A DNA stretch of 41,210 nucleotides from Acanthaster planci (taxonomy: Eukaryota; Echinodermata; Asteroidea; Valvatida; Acanthasteridae), in contig NW_019091440.1 in the NCBI RefSeq assembly GCF_001949145.1, positions 1,011,073-1,052,282 of the forward strand, written 5' to 3'. Shown piece by piece: positions 22,127-33,730 of the stretch. Position 1 is the stretch's first letter. Every line of letters begins with the position of its first letter. Under the pieces are notes generated by a model. That model ran no database searches. It had not been told where the DNA came from and saw only the letters and a list, made by a program, of their open reading frames with translations. Made by a program: the position numbers and the translations under genes.

Positions 22127-22575
22127 TTCCTGCTGCATTGCACACGGCAGTCTAATGGCAGTCTTATGGGGCCTACCGGATGTGGGCACGGAATGCCACC
22201 AGTCAGATCAAGGTATCGACAGAGGTCTTATTTAGCCATTTGAGTGTGACGATGCGTTTGGTATAATATATGCGTAATTACTGTCGTCAGCTATTGGGAG
22301 AGAGTTCAGTGACTTTTGCTTGTTCATCGACACACCCGCAGGTACATCTGAATCTTTGACCACCGTTCCCAACTCAAATGCATGATTGTGGTTCATAACC
22401 ACACGAATAACAGCAGCGCCAAGTTTGGAGAAAATGGATGATGGAAGGAAACATTTGCAAATATAAATTACTGTTACTTATCTCCCAACCCCCTACTTGA
22501 CGATTGCTGGACGTTGATTTTGTACCCCTAGAATCTCTGGCCTAACGGTAGATCGAATTTGAAGATTTTTCAGTG
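22127..22575. repeat. Duplicated noncoding block, right copy
   Basis: Matches 21063-21700 in direct orientation: CTGCATTGCACACGGCAGTC, CAGTGACTTTTGCTTG, ATGCATGATTGTGGTTCATA and GGACGTTGATTTTGTACCCC are in order. It is shorter because the AT-rich middle of the left copy is missing here. Confidence 0.65.
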
Positions 22576-24757
22576 AAAGTAGGGAGTTTTACACTGCACA
22601 TTTTTATCATTGTCTCAAGGAATTTTGATAGATTACCTTCTTTTTATGAAACTTTCTCTATGAAATATTTCTTTCATTTTGCTAGCTATTTTTTTTAAAT
22701 TCTATCGTGATTCCAACCTTTATTTAAGTTCTATGGCATTCAATACACTATTTGTAACTTTTATTTGGTTCTCTACTTCAATTTTCATTGATTTTTATCG
22801 ACATGTATTATTCATTTACTCATTTGAAATAGTTTCTTTATTTTTTGTTAAAATTTATTTCACTTTTCCTTTATCGATTGTATTTTTCATTTTACTTTGT
22901 ACATGTTTAAAAATCCCCATATCTAATTTGAACTGCCGTTTTCTTTGATTTTGTAAGAGCAGGGTAATTTGTCATTTATTTGTAAAAAAGATATGATTTA
23001 AACCCCGAAAATTATTCCATACACTATTTAGTAAATGCTTTGTTTGCTGTTGTTATGTACACGTCCTTTTATTCCTGTGAATGCCTCTTAATGACTTAGC
23101 TTCTTATCATTAATATTTGCTATATTTTCCAGAGTTTATTACTTTTTTAGTTTAAATGTTACCTACGAGCGCGAAGTGTAAGACCCTATGGGACTTATTC
23201 TGTATGGGACGACATTGATCCAACTTCCGCCAAAAAGTTCAAAATAAATGTATATTTTCCTCACTACAAATGGCAGTGCATTTGGTTTTGTCATCTCAGG
23301 CCTCCTCCCTGTGACCTCATCAACATTTCTTTTCAGCTGGGCACAAACAATGCAATGGCCATAGATAATTTGGGGTTTCCGAAAGCGGGGGTTTGTCTTG
23401 GCGGTGGCTTTGTCGGTGGCTCTTTTAGTTTCTTTTTCCATTTTGTGCGGGCAGCCGCAAAGATTCCAGAAACTTTACTCTAGGTTGGAAAGAACTGTTG
23501 CATCAAAGAGCATATCTTGCTTCAGCGGTGTAAATAGGGCAGTCGTTTCATTCAACATTATGTAGTAGCGAGGAATGGCCAGCCATGGTTTGTGAAGCTA
23601 ACAAACACTGCGTATTTGACGTAGCAGACAAGAAATATGTACAGTACTTTATTTCCTGCAGCAAAACAACTTCTGGGACTAAGTCGGGTTCAGACACCTT
23701 AAATAAAAACCCCGACGAAGCCCAATACGAAACTAAGCCGAGGTTTCAGAAAGCTATGCTCTCGCGACTTAACACAATACAGCTTGTGTTGTCGTAGCAA
23801 CGCATTGTTGCTTACCCGGGCTGCGCTTAGTGTACCGTGACTCGGCATTGGGCTTTAAAGGAACAGTAAGGGCATGCAGCACGGGGCTTAATTGTGACCT
23901 CATGGAAAAAATAATGAAACCATTGGTGATTAAAGACCCCTTGGATAATGCTCGTGTTTAAAGTCGATCACTACGGTCAGTGTTTCTAAGCTCGCAAAAA
24001 TTTGTGTAAATGTTTTTAGCCCGAAAACCCGTCGGGATGTGCATGACACGTGACCGCATCAACTCCCCTTTTTAAGGGGGGTAGGGAATTACGTTAACTA
24101 CAGCACCGTCAGGTTCCAGTAAGCCTAATATGCAGGAACAATTAACTTCAACTTTGTTTATTACTTCCTGAAAAATTATCAAAAAATCCATGAACATCAA
24201 AACGTCTTTCGAAATCGCCTGTTGTGCTCATTCGACTAATTCAAATTCATTACGATAAAAAAGGAACGCAAAGTTCAAGTTAGTGAAATTTAACATTCAT
24301 ATCATCTCAAGAGCAACCAACAAGATTAGACTGACTTTTGATCGGAACGAGGTTTTCCATATGCCCATTAATTACTAAAGAAATAGGGAACAGCCGTTAA
24401 TTCTCCAAATTTGGTTCTGGGAAGACACGGTCCAAGCACACCCGCATGCCCTTTAAAGATTCGTTCGGCAAGAGCCGTTGGCGTTCCTGGTCCCAGCATT
24501 GGGAACCATTCACCTGCGAAGCGAGACACAAAGATGATTCAGGCGAGCGCATTGATCCATATTGTCCACTGATGCAATGTTTATGCGTTGCCCATTGTGA
24601 AACCGTTTAAGCCAAACGCCATACGTACGTGTTGCTCAGGTTGCTTTTGAAGAAACTATGTGAAACGTACATGAACATGTGTGCATGTATTGATGACGAG
24701 ATGGCCAGCTACGGTTTGTTTACAGCGGTTATAAAACGGGCTCATCAATTGCTGAAG
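22576..24757. other. Intergenic DNA upstream of Ly6 copy 3
   Basis: AT-rich to about 23160, then more mixed. Around 23680-23870 there are GAAGCCCAATA and inverted TTGGGCTTT words that may be worn ends of a foldback element. No gene is recognised. The gene starting at 24758 has an in-frame upstream ATG at 24629, but that start would place the signal peptide internally. Confidence 0.4.
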
Positions 24758-27482
24758 ATGTCAGATGTGATATTTCCTTTACTGTCCATTTTGATTTGCA
24801 TCTCTGCTCTGGGTAAGTGAGCCAACATTTTCGGCTCGGTGTGACAACCTAGTCTTTTGAACCAGTTGTGTTCAAATCAGTGCAACATTATGAATATTTT
24901 AAACTGTTCTTCAGGCCATCGCAGTCTGTAATCAGCAGAGAAATTCCTTGCTTTAATTCAATTAACTCGTGGCTATCAGTCTAGGTAATGTCCATGTTTG
25001 ATGTGTGGCGAGCCCTGGGCGAACCAAAATGTATTCCGTTTCTCCGAAAAAGTCTTCCAGACTAATCCCAGCCAATGGCGCAGTACATGAAGTTCTCTGA
25101 TGTCGTTACCTTATGGGAAGAATATATTGAAAACCCAAGGTTCCAGTACATGCACAGATGGACTTACTATCCATGTAACACCTGCATCCCAATCGGTGGT
25201 CATAGCGCGGACGTTTGTGGGTTCAAATTACATTAACATGTACAAATTACACTGTAACTAGCAATGCCAAACTACCGTATCTCACCATGATGTGCATGTA
25301 CCCTGCGGTATGTCGCCATGGCGATCATGCACTGAGTGTTTTACTTTCTATTGCTAAAATGACTCTCAATAATCTAAGATCACCCTAATCATAAAAAAGA
25401 AAGTGCTAGTTGCACCGACAGGATGATTTTGATTTTCCTATATGGCCATGGCTCCATGTCACACATGTGCCACGCATATTTGTTACACCAGTAGTGAAGA
25501 ATTTCGTACTTGTTCTCGTTATGATTGCTTACTGTGATAAATCTATTTTAACCCTAGAGCTGGGGGCGGAATCCACCCCTAGACCTTAATTATTTCCAAT
25601 ATCACCTCAGGGCATACTCTTTTCACTTGAACCTTAAGGATTTTTTAGAAGAACCCTTTGCGGTCATTTTGACACCATTTTTTCAAAAATCGAGCATGCA
25701 GCTCTCCTGTAGCGCGCATTTTAACGAGACGTTTGTTTTTGCTAACCTATCAATATTTATATATAACGGGTTTGCATTTCCATTTCTTTCAAATATTATC
25801 AATATTTGAAAGAAATGGAAAGATTAAAAACAAGACAGTATATGAATTTTTGTTTGAGGATCCCCAGTGATGTCGGATTTCATGTTGTTGAGTCTGGAAC
25901 TGTGTTGATTTTACACTGTTTTCGATAGGGCTTGAAATAGCGCAAGCCATCCCTACGTGCACTTTCCAAACTTTCTAATGTAGCAAGCGGGCGCCCTAGG
26001 CCACTGAGCAGCCTGGCAAAGCATACTCGTGAACCAAGTATGACGTTATCAGTGCAGATGTCTGTTTCAACCCCTTGTAAGTTGTAACCTCCCCTGTTTG
26101 CCCTGCCCACAGCCGGCGTGGTCGAGCCGAGAAAGTGCTATCAGTGTAGGTACAACGACTGGGAGATCGACCGCTTCGACATATGCCTCGATCCCTTCCT
26201 ACCCGAACCGGGAGAAGTAACTGGAGTATCGTGCAACGGAATGTGCACGGTAAGTCAATGCACGACCAAAGTCAGTATCGAATATCTACTACAGTATTCG
26301 AATAGTCGTCGTGCAGTGTACATGTATATATCAGTGTACGTGTATTCAGGTCTGCCAAATTTCTCAAACGCAGAAGCAAAATATGCATGCTTATTGGGTC
26401 GTCTATCTCTTAGAGTTTCCAAGACTGGAGCCCGCCCCTCTTTGAAACAAGACTGGCTTTTAGTCCAACCATTATTTCATCCCGTTGGTAATGTGTTGCA
26501 ATTAAGTCTAACTGAGAAAGGACAACATGGAAAATCGGTTTTGTGGCATTTATGTTGAGCAAATTTCCCTTTCATATGCCACCTCCAAATTTTTGATTTC
26601 GATAACTATTCGAATATTCGGCAGAGCACATGACCTGACTTAAGGGGTCTGATTTTGATATTTGTTGAAATTTATCATTAGAAATCCACCCATACCTTAC
26701 CTTTATTCGGTTAATATCAATGAAGTACATAGAAGTACATGTATTAGCAAGTACCTGTCACCCTTCCTCGTAAATGCTTTCACTGTGTCAGCCCTTAGGT
26801 CACAGTTTGAAAAAAATCCTGCAGTGAACCAAATCTTGTCTGGGTTACGTGACACCGACCATATTCTCAGTTGTTCGGAACAACATGGTCAAATTTGAAT
26901 GTTTGAAAAGGTGCCGTTTTTAGTTTATTCGATCAGAAGGAATATAATATAATTTTAGTACTGCGAAGAAAAAAAATTGTTACAGAGACTTGTGTCTGTA
27001 AACTTTATGACTCCTACCCTGTAATTATTATGTTAATTTCTGTCAATAAAAATGGAGTGTTGGAATTTCTTGTTGCCCTTGGCAACGTGTTGCTTCTGAC
27101 GTCAACAGTTGGCGCTACTCGCTTCAGACTGCATTTAACTGAAATTCCAGTATAGTAAAACGTGTGATGATAACGAAACTCATGACGTTATGCAGACCAT
27201 ATTTTGCTTTGCGTTTTTTCCCTATTTCCTCTCAAATATGTACAGAAATCAGTTTATACAAGAAACGGTGAGATCACTGCTATGAACCGTTCCTGCATCC
27301 CTTACACGGAGACGGCCGAAAAGTGCATCCATGGCTGTTTTGAACTAGTTCGAGGTGGAGATCAAAGGACGTGTGTATGGTGCTGTGACAACAACAACTT
27401 TTGCAACTGCGCCGACACGGTGACCCACGGCCATCAACTGGGCGCATGCTTGTTAGCGTTTCTGGTCACGTGGTTAACTTGA
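24758..27482 (+). CDS. Ly6/uPAR (three-finger) protein, Sleepless/Quiver-like, copy 3
   Basis: Predicted GPI-anchored surface protein of 142 residues. Exons are 24758-24812, 26113-26249 and 27246-27482, with introns of 1300 and 996 bases. Phases 1 and 0 are the same as in the other copies, and both donors are GTAAGT. The ATG at 24758 gives MSDVIFPLLSILICISAL, a clean signal peptide; an in-frame ATG at 24629 was rejected. Conserved cysteines lie at 27, 30, 43, 59, 63, 81, 91, 95, 107, 110, 111 and 117: KCYQC, ICLDPF, SCNGMC, RSC, KCIHGC, TCVWCC and FCN. C119 right after CN is an extra cysteine. DLCN of the other copies is NFCN here. The C-terminal 14 residues (LGACLLAFLVTWLT) are hydrophobic, fitting a GPI signal. 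NRS at 78 is a glycosylation site. It is the most diverged of the three. Confidence 0.85.
25777..25821. repeat. Perfect 21-bp stem, 3-base loop hairpin
   Basis: Bases 25777-25797 (TTTCCATTTCTTTCAAATAT plus T) are exactly reverse-complementary to 25801-25821 around the loop ATC. It lies in intron 1 of the third Ly6 gene, so it would be transcribed. Perfect pairing in otherwise worn DNA suggests recent origin or a function. Confidence 0.9.
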
Positions 27483-30400
27483 ACATTCATCAAGAACATT
27501 ATGTAAAACAATTACATAGTAATGTTTGAAGAAGAAATCAAAATGACCAATGACTTTGGAATGACAAATTTCTAGTCAAAGGTTATTGTTCTAAAACTGG
27601 TCTGAAGCTTAGCACCATTTTGAAAACGGATGTCATTGCACAATTGAGCCATATGAGCGACCGTTTCTAATTTCTCAGAAAAAAAGTGAAACCCCCTATG
27701 GACCACGCAAAGCTCCAACTGCAGAGATTCATGGAGCCTGGAAATTATGATTTGCACAGCAGTTCAAGCTACGCTTTGTATTTCAATCTATTTCAAGCGA
27801 ACATATTCACTGATCTGAAACCCTAAATCCAACTTAAAAACCAGTATCTCAAACAATGAAGAGCGTAGCACGTACCTATATGTAGTGACGTCATATCAAA
27901 AAGTCTTGGCTGACAGTGCTCTTGATCAGCCAACAAATGCCACTGAAGCCACTGGCGGGCATCTATCTGTGCTGAATACAAAAAAGGGCAAAAAGCTTGC
28001 TCGACATTGTTAACAAATTGTTTGTGTCATCAATTCCGCATGGTATGGTGGTTTCCGGCGGCTTAAGTTCATGTGACATTGCAAGTCTGTGCGCATACCA
28101 CAGAAGCGGAGGTCTTTCACCCTGTTACCATAGAGAGGGTGGTCCTACGAGTTTAATTTCTTTGATGTGCATGACGACAGTTCTCCAAGCCCTCACAGTG
28201 CCTTACCACTTATTGTAAATAAATTGTGTACATACCTGTTGTAAAAATTAAATTAAATCGAAAATGAAACAGATTTCTTAATTCATGGCGTATTTTTTCA
28301 TTTGTAGCTTCTGTTATTAAAAAAAATCTGTAACAATCTTTACAATAATAGTGCGCTACCAAGCGACTTGTCAAACGTTCAGTCGACCGTCCCCTGCTCC
28401 TTCACCCTCACAGAACGCTGGAAAGGGAAACTCTACCATGACGTCATGTTGCACATCACTCATTGCATTGAGTTGAATAACAGCTTCAAACGTCTGGCTC
28501 CACGTGCATAAAACGACCTTGGCGGTAAATGACGTAAACAGCCAACTGAACATGTTTGAGGTTACAAACATCGTGGTACTTGAATCAAATTCACTGTGCA
28601 TTCTTCCCCTTACACGGTAATGATCCCCTAAATCATACAGGCTTTTTTCACCTTTGGCTTCTCAAGAAGTCCTCTTTATTGTCATAGCTTTATCTCTCTG
28701 GTCTGAGAGAGTTCATTATAAATGAAATACCCCAAATTTGCATTTTATGTACATGTAAAAGTTACAGAGGAATAAATCATTAAGGGCTAATTGAAGCATT
28801 TAAAATGAACGACACAGGGAGTTGCAATAAAGTTGACGTCCTTTGACTAATGATTTGCTCAACTTGGGAAGTCACAGGCCTATACTCGCCAGCTACCTAC
28901 GAATATTTCATTCTTACATAAAAAAACATGAGCATAATCACTGTGGATTCCCCTCACTGTTGGCTCTCGGGAAGAGGTTGGCTTCCGTTTTTTTCCCACT
29001 GGAAACTCAAGATTATGGCCAGAGGATCACTTTTCGTTTCAATTTTATCGGGGTTAGCATCGTCAGTGTTTGCATTCTCATTTTAATGTTTTTTTCCTTA
29101 GATATTATTGTCCCTCTGATCCTCATTGTTTTTTTATATCAGGATAAAAAAACATGGACAACATCAAAGAGGGTTCCTCATGAACCCCCACCTTCAAGAT
29201 CCATTCTATGCTCGTGCCAATCTCTTCAATTCGACATTGAATGTTTTACGTGCTGCAGAACATAACAAGGAACACATGTACAGTACCCTGTGTAATTAAC
29301 AATACACCCTCAGTACACTTTGACTACGGCTTATCTAACAGCGTCAGACTTTTTTGGTTTCACGAGTACAAGGAACCCCAAAAAAGTCAATTATTCAACG
29401 TCATGTTTGTCAAACACACCTTGGTGATCTTGCAAATGAAATGAGAAACTTGAATCTAATAAAAATGTAAGTCATTCAACATGTTTGGAACAGTTTATAA
29501 TTTCCCTTTCTATGCACATTTGGTCTAAGAAGAGACGCTGTAACAGGTAAAAAAAATGAAATGTGCCACGCTCGACGACGTTCGATGAACTATGCACTAT
29601 TGTTTATTCGATAAAGGAGTTTATGTGTAACGCGAAAGACCTTGAAAAAAATCGCTTTTCACAGTTTACGATATTTGTCTGATGAGGTACACAAACGATC
29701 ACATTCAGTTTACATCACACATGTTATCTGTCCCAGTAATACATTCCTGTATCGAAACTCCGAAAGTCATCAAATAGTTGTCACTCTATCACCCGTGTTT
29801 GTAACTCAAACAAACATAAAGCTTGAGTTGCAATATTGGATATCTGAATACGCCTATAGCTCGTTTCACTTGATCAGTCTACCGCTGTAAAAGTAATTAA
29901 ATGAAAATGCAAGCTACTCATAATTTTCAATTTAAAACCTCTGAAAACAGGTTTATGTCTTTGAAGATTCGAATAACATGAGCAATGTCAGATTATTTTC
30001 TTTTTGATTTACAGTGCCCATGTTACATACGGAAAGTCGATCACAAGTTTAACAGATGCTCAGACAGAGTTGGAGGTAGTGGACTATTTTTGTTATTCTT
30101 TGGCAGATTCCAAAAGAAAAGGAAATACATCTATGCCAGAATTTACTTACTGTTTCGGTTTATACTCACTGGTTAGGTTTAATTAAACTGATTATTTGGA
30201 CTTATTATTAGGACTAATTTCAAGTCATAAACTGTTGTTTTATGGGGTAGATTTGTTGGTGGAAGCGTCAATAGAACTGTAAAACACCTTGTGATTGCAG
30301 CACAATTTTGTGAACGTCACCTTATGAGCTTACTTAACTTGCCACCATACAGTTGGCAAAATGAAACCCCGGATCATTACTTTTGACTTCAATCGCAGAC

Positions 30401-30880
30401 AGTGGCAATCGTGTGCTTTTACGATTTCTAAAGAGTGAAAAAATTTCATGTGATCATTTTCACGGTCTTGCCTGGTCCAAGCAGTTCAGTACTAAAAAGC
30501 AAAAAAAACCCAAAACTCTTTAAAATGAGCATTCGCAGAGAAAAAGTCGTAATGTAGTATCTGATTGTTTTGACAGTCACTCGGTCACACACTACCGCGT
30601 GGTAGACAGTGAACCAGTTTACTACTGCAATCTTATTTATGCGTGCATGCGCGTAAACGGCCAAACTAACTCGACACATTTACTCACCGTGCGGTTTGGC
30701 TGTCGAGTCAAACTGTTATCTCATCGTAATATGTGGTTGATAATCTTAACACATCCCGCCCCTTGCGCTGATCATTTCTCCATGGCTTTAACAGAAATTC
30801 ATGCTCTACGCCTGAAGAAAATCTTGTACGAGCCGCGACAGAACTCAACCCTGGTACAATTGGAATTAATGCAGCTAGCA
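27483..30880. other. Intergenic DNA between the Ly6 cluster and the C1q region
   Basis: Just after the Ly6 stop, AACATTATGTAA and TTACATAGTAATGTT form an imperfect hairpin (27491-27522). A 140-codon ORF at 28843-29265 has one hydrophobic stretch but no family features. No gene is recognised. The first AATAAA after copy 3 is near 28219. Confidence 0.4.
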
Positions 30881-31175
30881 AAGGGCGTAGAGCCTATTCC
30901 ATAGAAGCCCCTACGGAAGTGGCTAGCCAAAGGTGTAATACACGTCCTGTAGAAGCCGCTACTGAAGTGGCTAGCCAACGGCGTAATGCCTATCCTATAA
31001 ATGCCCCTATGTAAGCGGCTCACCAATGGCGTAATGCCTATCCTGTAGATGGACCTAAGGAAGCGGCTAACCAATGGCGTAATGACTAGCCTGTAGATGG
31101 ACCTAGGGAAGCGGCTAGCCAAGGTGTAATGCCTATTCTGTAAATGCATGTGTTCTTTGCAGCCGTAGCCAAGTA
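30881..31175. repeat. 48-bp minisatellite, six units
   Basis: Units start near 30883, 30931, 30979, 31027, 31075 and 31122. Each has the form GGCGTAATGCCTATCCTGTA, then a variable part, then AAGCGGCTAGCCA. The period is exactly 48 with one 47, so the minus strand stays open for 128 codons (31185 to 30799) and would encode 16-residue repeats ending ITPLV or ITPLA. A degraded single unit recurs at 37831-37900 beside the second promoter. Confidence 0.85.
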
Positions 31176-31549
31176 GTTCGTGCACAGCCAGAAGTTTTAT
31201 TCAAATCCCAAATGGCGAGTTGTTGCAGCTGTAGTTATCGGTGATGTTGTGCCTCTCTTTGTTTTTATTTACCGGGCAATTGTGGGAACAAAGGCTCTAC
31301 AGAAATCTTATTTCTAACATTCGAAACTTCTTCGATCATTTAAAATACTTATGCATACTCAAACTTTTTCCACTTCTATGTGGGGTTTCGTATTCCCTAC
31401 GTTGCGGAACATGACAACAGGTACGGCTGTTGTACGTCATCATGTATCTGCCAATCAGAGTCAATAACCCAACAAGTCGGCGATCACAAGTAAGCAGGTC
31501 AAGTCAACATTACCAACACCTAGGTAACTTCGACCAATTAAACACTATC

Positions 31550-31760
31550 AATTCACATAGTTTAAGATCCCATTGGATCCATTGGTCCCACCCACCCCAA
31601 AGTTTGCGCCAACTTGCAGCAACAGCAGTATGAGGTGAGTCGGTGATGTGTGTGAGTGGCAGCGCGCAGGGTCCAATCATAAACCAGTCCACCCTCACCA
31701 GCAACTGCTCTGGAAATGGCTAGCTAGTTTATTTAAAGACACGAGCCGCCGCGTTGCTCC
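31550..31760 (+). promoter_or_regulatory. Probable promoter of the C1q gene
   Basis: The block closely matches 38210-38420. Conserved parts are TCCCATTGG, GGTGATGTGTGTGAGTG, a CCAAT box at 31673-31677, CACC...ACTGCTC and CTAGTTTATTTAAAGACACGAG-like sequence. TTTATTTAAAG at about 31728 is TATA-like, some 50 bases after CCAAT. Conservation between two otherwise diverged regions, directly upstream of a donor site, argues for a promoter. Transcription start is inferred near 31760. Confidence 0.55.
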
Positions 31761-31831
31761 TCAAACCAAGCACCGCACATCATCACCTTTGGTTAATGAA
31801 TAAGAGAGCAGACTGCATACAACTTCACAAA
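31761..31831 (+). other. Putative noncoding 5' exon 1 of the C1q gene
   Basis: Sequence downstream of the TATA-like box runs to ACTTCACAAA followed by the donor GTGAGTGC at 31832. The second copy has the same layout with donor GTGAGG at 38529. AAGAGAGCAGACTG is shared with the second copy. The 5' end is inferred. Confidence 0.45.
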
Positions 31832-32652
31832 GTGAGTGCCTATTTATCTAAATATACTAAACACAATTCAAAAGTCGGCTTTTTCAATGCATGCACTGTG
31901 GTTTTAATTTAAATTAGTTAACTGTTATCCACAGATTTCCACGGGCCTTGAGAGATTGAGCAACTCTTTCCCCTTTCCCATTTGCTTCTTCTTCGTCCTT
32001 CCTCCTTTTTCTGTATGATTCAAACAGTACCCTGGTTGCGCTCTCAATTTTCTTGGCGATGACGAATTTGTTTATATTGACGTTTTAGAAGTAGAAGAAC
32101 ATATGTTCAATTTGTTACGATGTTAAATTGTAATTTGAAACGAATGCTTTGTGTAAGCGCTTTTCGTTTCTTCCACTAAATACAATTTGTGTAACAGTTT
32201 GGTATTTCCGTAATTTGCAACTGTCAATGTTGTTCTGTTATAGCCCAGGCCCCATCCCTCCAAAAAGTAGTTTGTCAATTTCAAGCATGCGCCGCAGTCC
32301 TTTTTCTCTGCCGAATCTTCAACAGCGCCTGCTATTGCTGCGCTGCCTCAACATTTGGCGGGCTTTTACTAAGGGCGATGAATCCCGATGAGATCGATGT
32401 TGAACAATGTTAGCAGACTGCGGGTGCGAAGTTGTTGTCGGTTTATATTCATGACAAGGGTAGTCTAGTCCCATGGCTCGAGAACGTGGTCCGCCATTGT
32501 CGGTAAAAACCGCCCCTGGATAAATAAAAGCAGATCCCCGCACCAATTCCGCATCAACACCAGGCTGACCTGAGACAAACCCATTTTTGGCCTTAGCCAA
32601 GTAGAAATAACGTAACTATTTTCTTTTGTGTTATTTTTAACCTGAACTGCAG

Positions 32653-32724
32653 AGCAGAGATTGAAAATTCGATCTTCCTTTTTGACTTCAAGAACTTGAC
32701 GGAGATCCAAACGTAACTCTCGAT
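32653..32724 (+). other. Putative noncoding 5' exon 2 of the C1q gene
   Basis: A good acceptor (TTTTTAACCTGAACTGCAG) opens a 72-base stretch closed by a GTGAGT donor. It contains no ATG. Part of it (CTTCCTTTTTGACTTCAAGA) resembles the putative exon at 40228-40282 in the second copy. Splicing to 34030 would place the coding ATG at the very start of the next exon. Confidence 0.4.
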
Positions 32725-33539
32725 GTGAGTTTTCTAGTTTCTCCCTAATCGACTGTTTTTCATTCTGTGTGTTTCTATTTTAGAATTTTATTATTCATTA
32801 GTAAAAAAATGTACCTAGCTATTTTGTGTAAATCCCGATGTAAAACTATGAGTCGATTCAATATCTTTGGCCAATATGCTTTATTTACATTTTAAGTTAG
32901 GAAAGTTATGAAAGCAGATTATTTTGACAACTTGTATGCTGGAAGTGTGCTGTATCAATGTACTAACAAGTGAGAAAAAGTTGCACATTTTAGGGAAATA
33001 ATTCCAAAAATGTATAATTGAGAGTTACAACATCTATATCAGTATGGGCTTTCGAATGTTCACAACATCAACACAAAGGTAATTTTCACCAAACGGTTAG
33101 CACTATCCATCTGAAATTTGTACTTTTATGGAGCATAAATATCCTTCTCTCGTTCATTGTGTGGTTTCTAGGTGTTTCGCAAACGAAGGCATTTAGTCAG
33201 GACAGTAGGTCTCAGTTTGCTAGAATAACTTTTAGAGGGCAGGTCGAGGTACAGGAATCACGGCAGCAGAACTTACTGAGGAGCAGATCGCATAATCATA
33301 AAATAGCATAATCCATGCAGATGACGCCCACTTCGTTTGCATGAAGTCGAGCTGTCCTCGGATTCTCGTTTTCATTTGATAAAATCTATAAACGTGTGTC
33401 GACAACGAGAAATGCGTCAATATTTTGAAATAATCCCCCATCATATGTATTGGGAAATTTGTCAGGACAGTAGGCGGCGCCTTTTTTTGGGCATTTCCAA
33501 TGTTAAGTAATTAAACTTAATTTCTTTTCCTTTTTTTGC

Positions 33540-33730
33540 AATCAGAAAAAAGATCAGGTTGCCATTTTACTTTGACTTTGACTTTTATTTTACTTGTATC
33601 GCTTACCCACTTGTCCAAGAGTGGATTTTAAACTTTTTCCACGTCTGCCTTGATACTTACAAGCTAAAGCTGCTCTGCACGCTTTAACACCGTAAAAAAG
33701 CTAGTCAAACAGTGTTGGGAATTTGTTATT
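33540..33730 (-). mobile_element. Probable non-LTR retroelement 3' end, minus strand
   Basis: On the minus strand, GGGTAAGCGATACAAGTAAA is followed by ATAAAAGTCAAAGTCAAAGT. This is a short AAAGTC repeat after an A-rich end, as in LINE tails. Only the end is recognisable. It sits in the intron before the C1q coding exon. Confidence 0.45.

Noticed and set aside
24629-24757. Upstream in-frame ATG for the third Ly6 gene
   Set aside because: It would put 43 mostly basic and polar residues before the hydrophobic signal peptide. The ATG at 24758 gives a normal signal peptide like the other copies.
27491-27522. Hairpin just after the stop of the third Ly6 gene as a terminator
   Set aside because: Animal mRNA genes do not use hairpin terminators of this kind, and the stem has a three-base bulge. 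It is noted only as an inverted repeat.
30881-31175. CRISPR-like array
   Set aside because: Units are contiguous 48-base tandem copies without unique spacers, in animal DNA.
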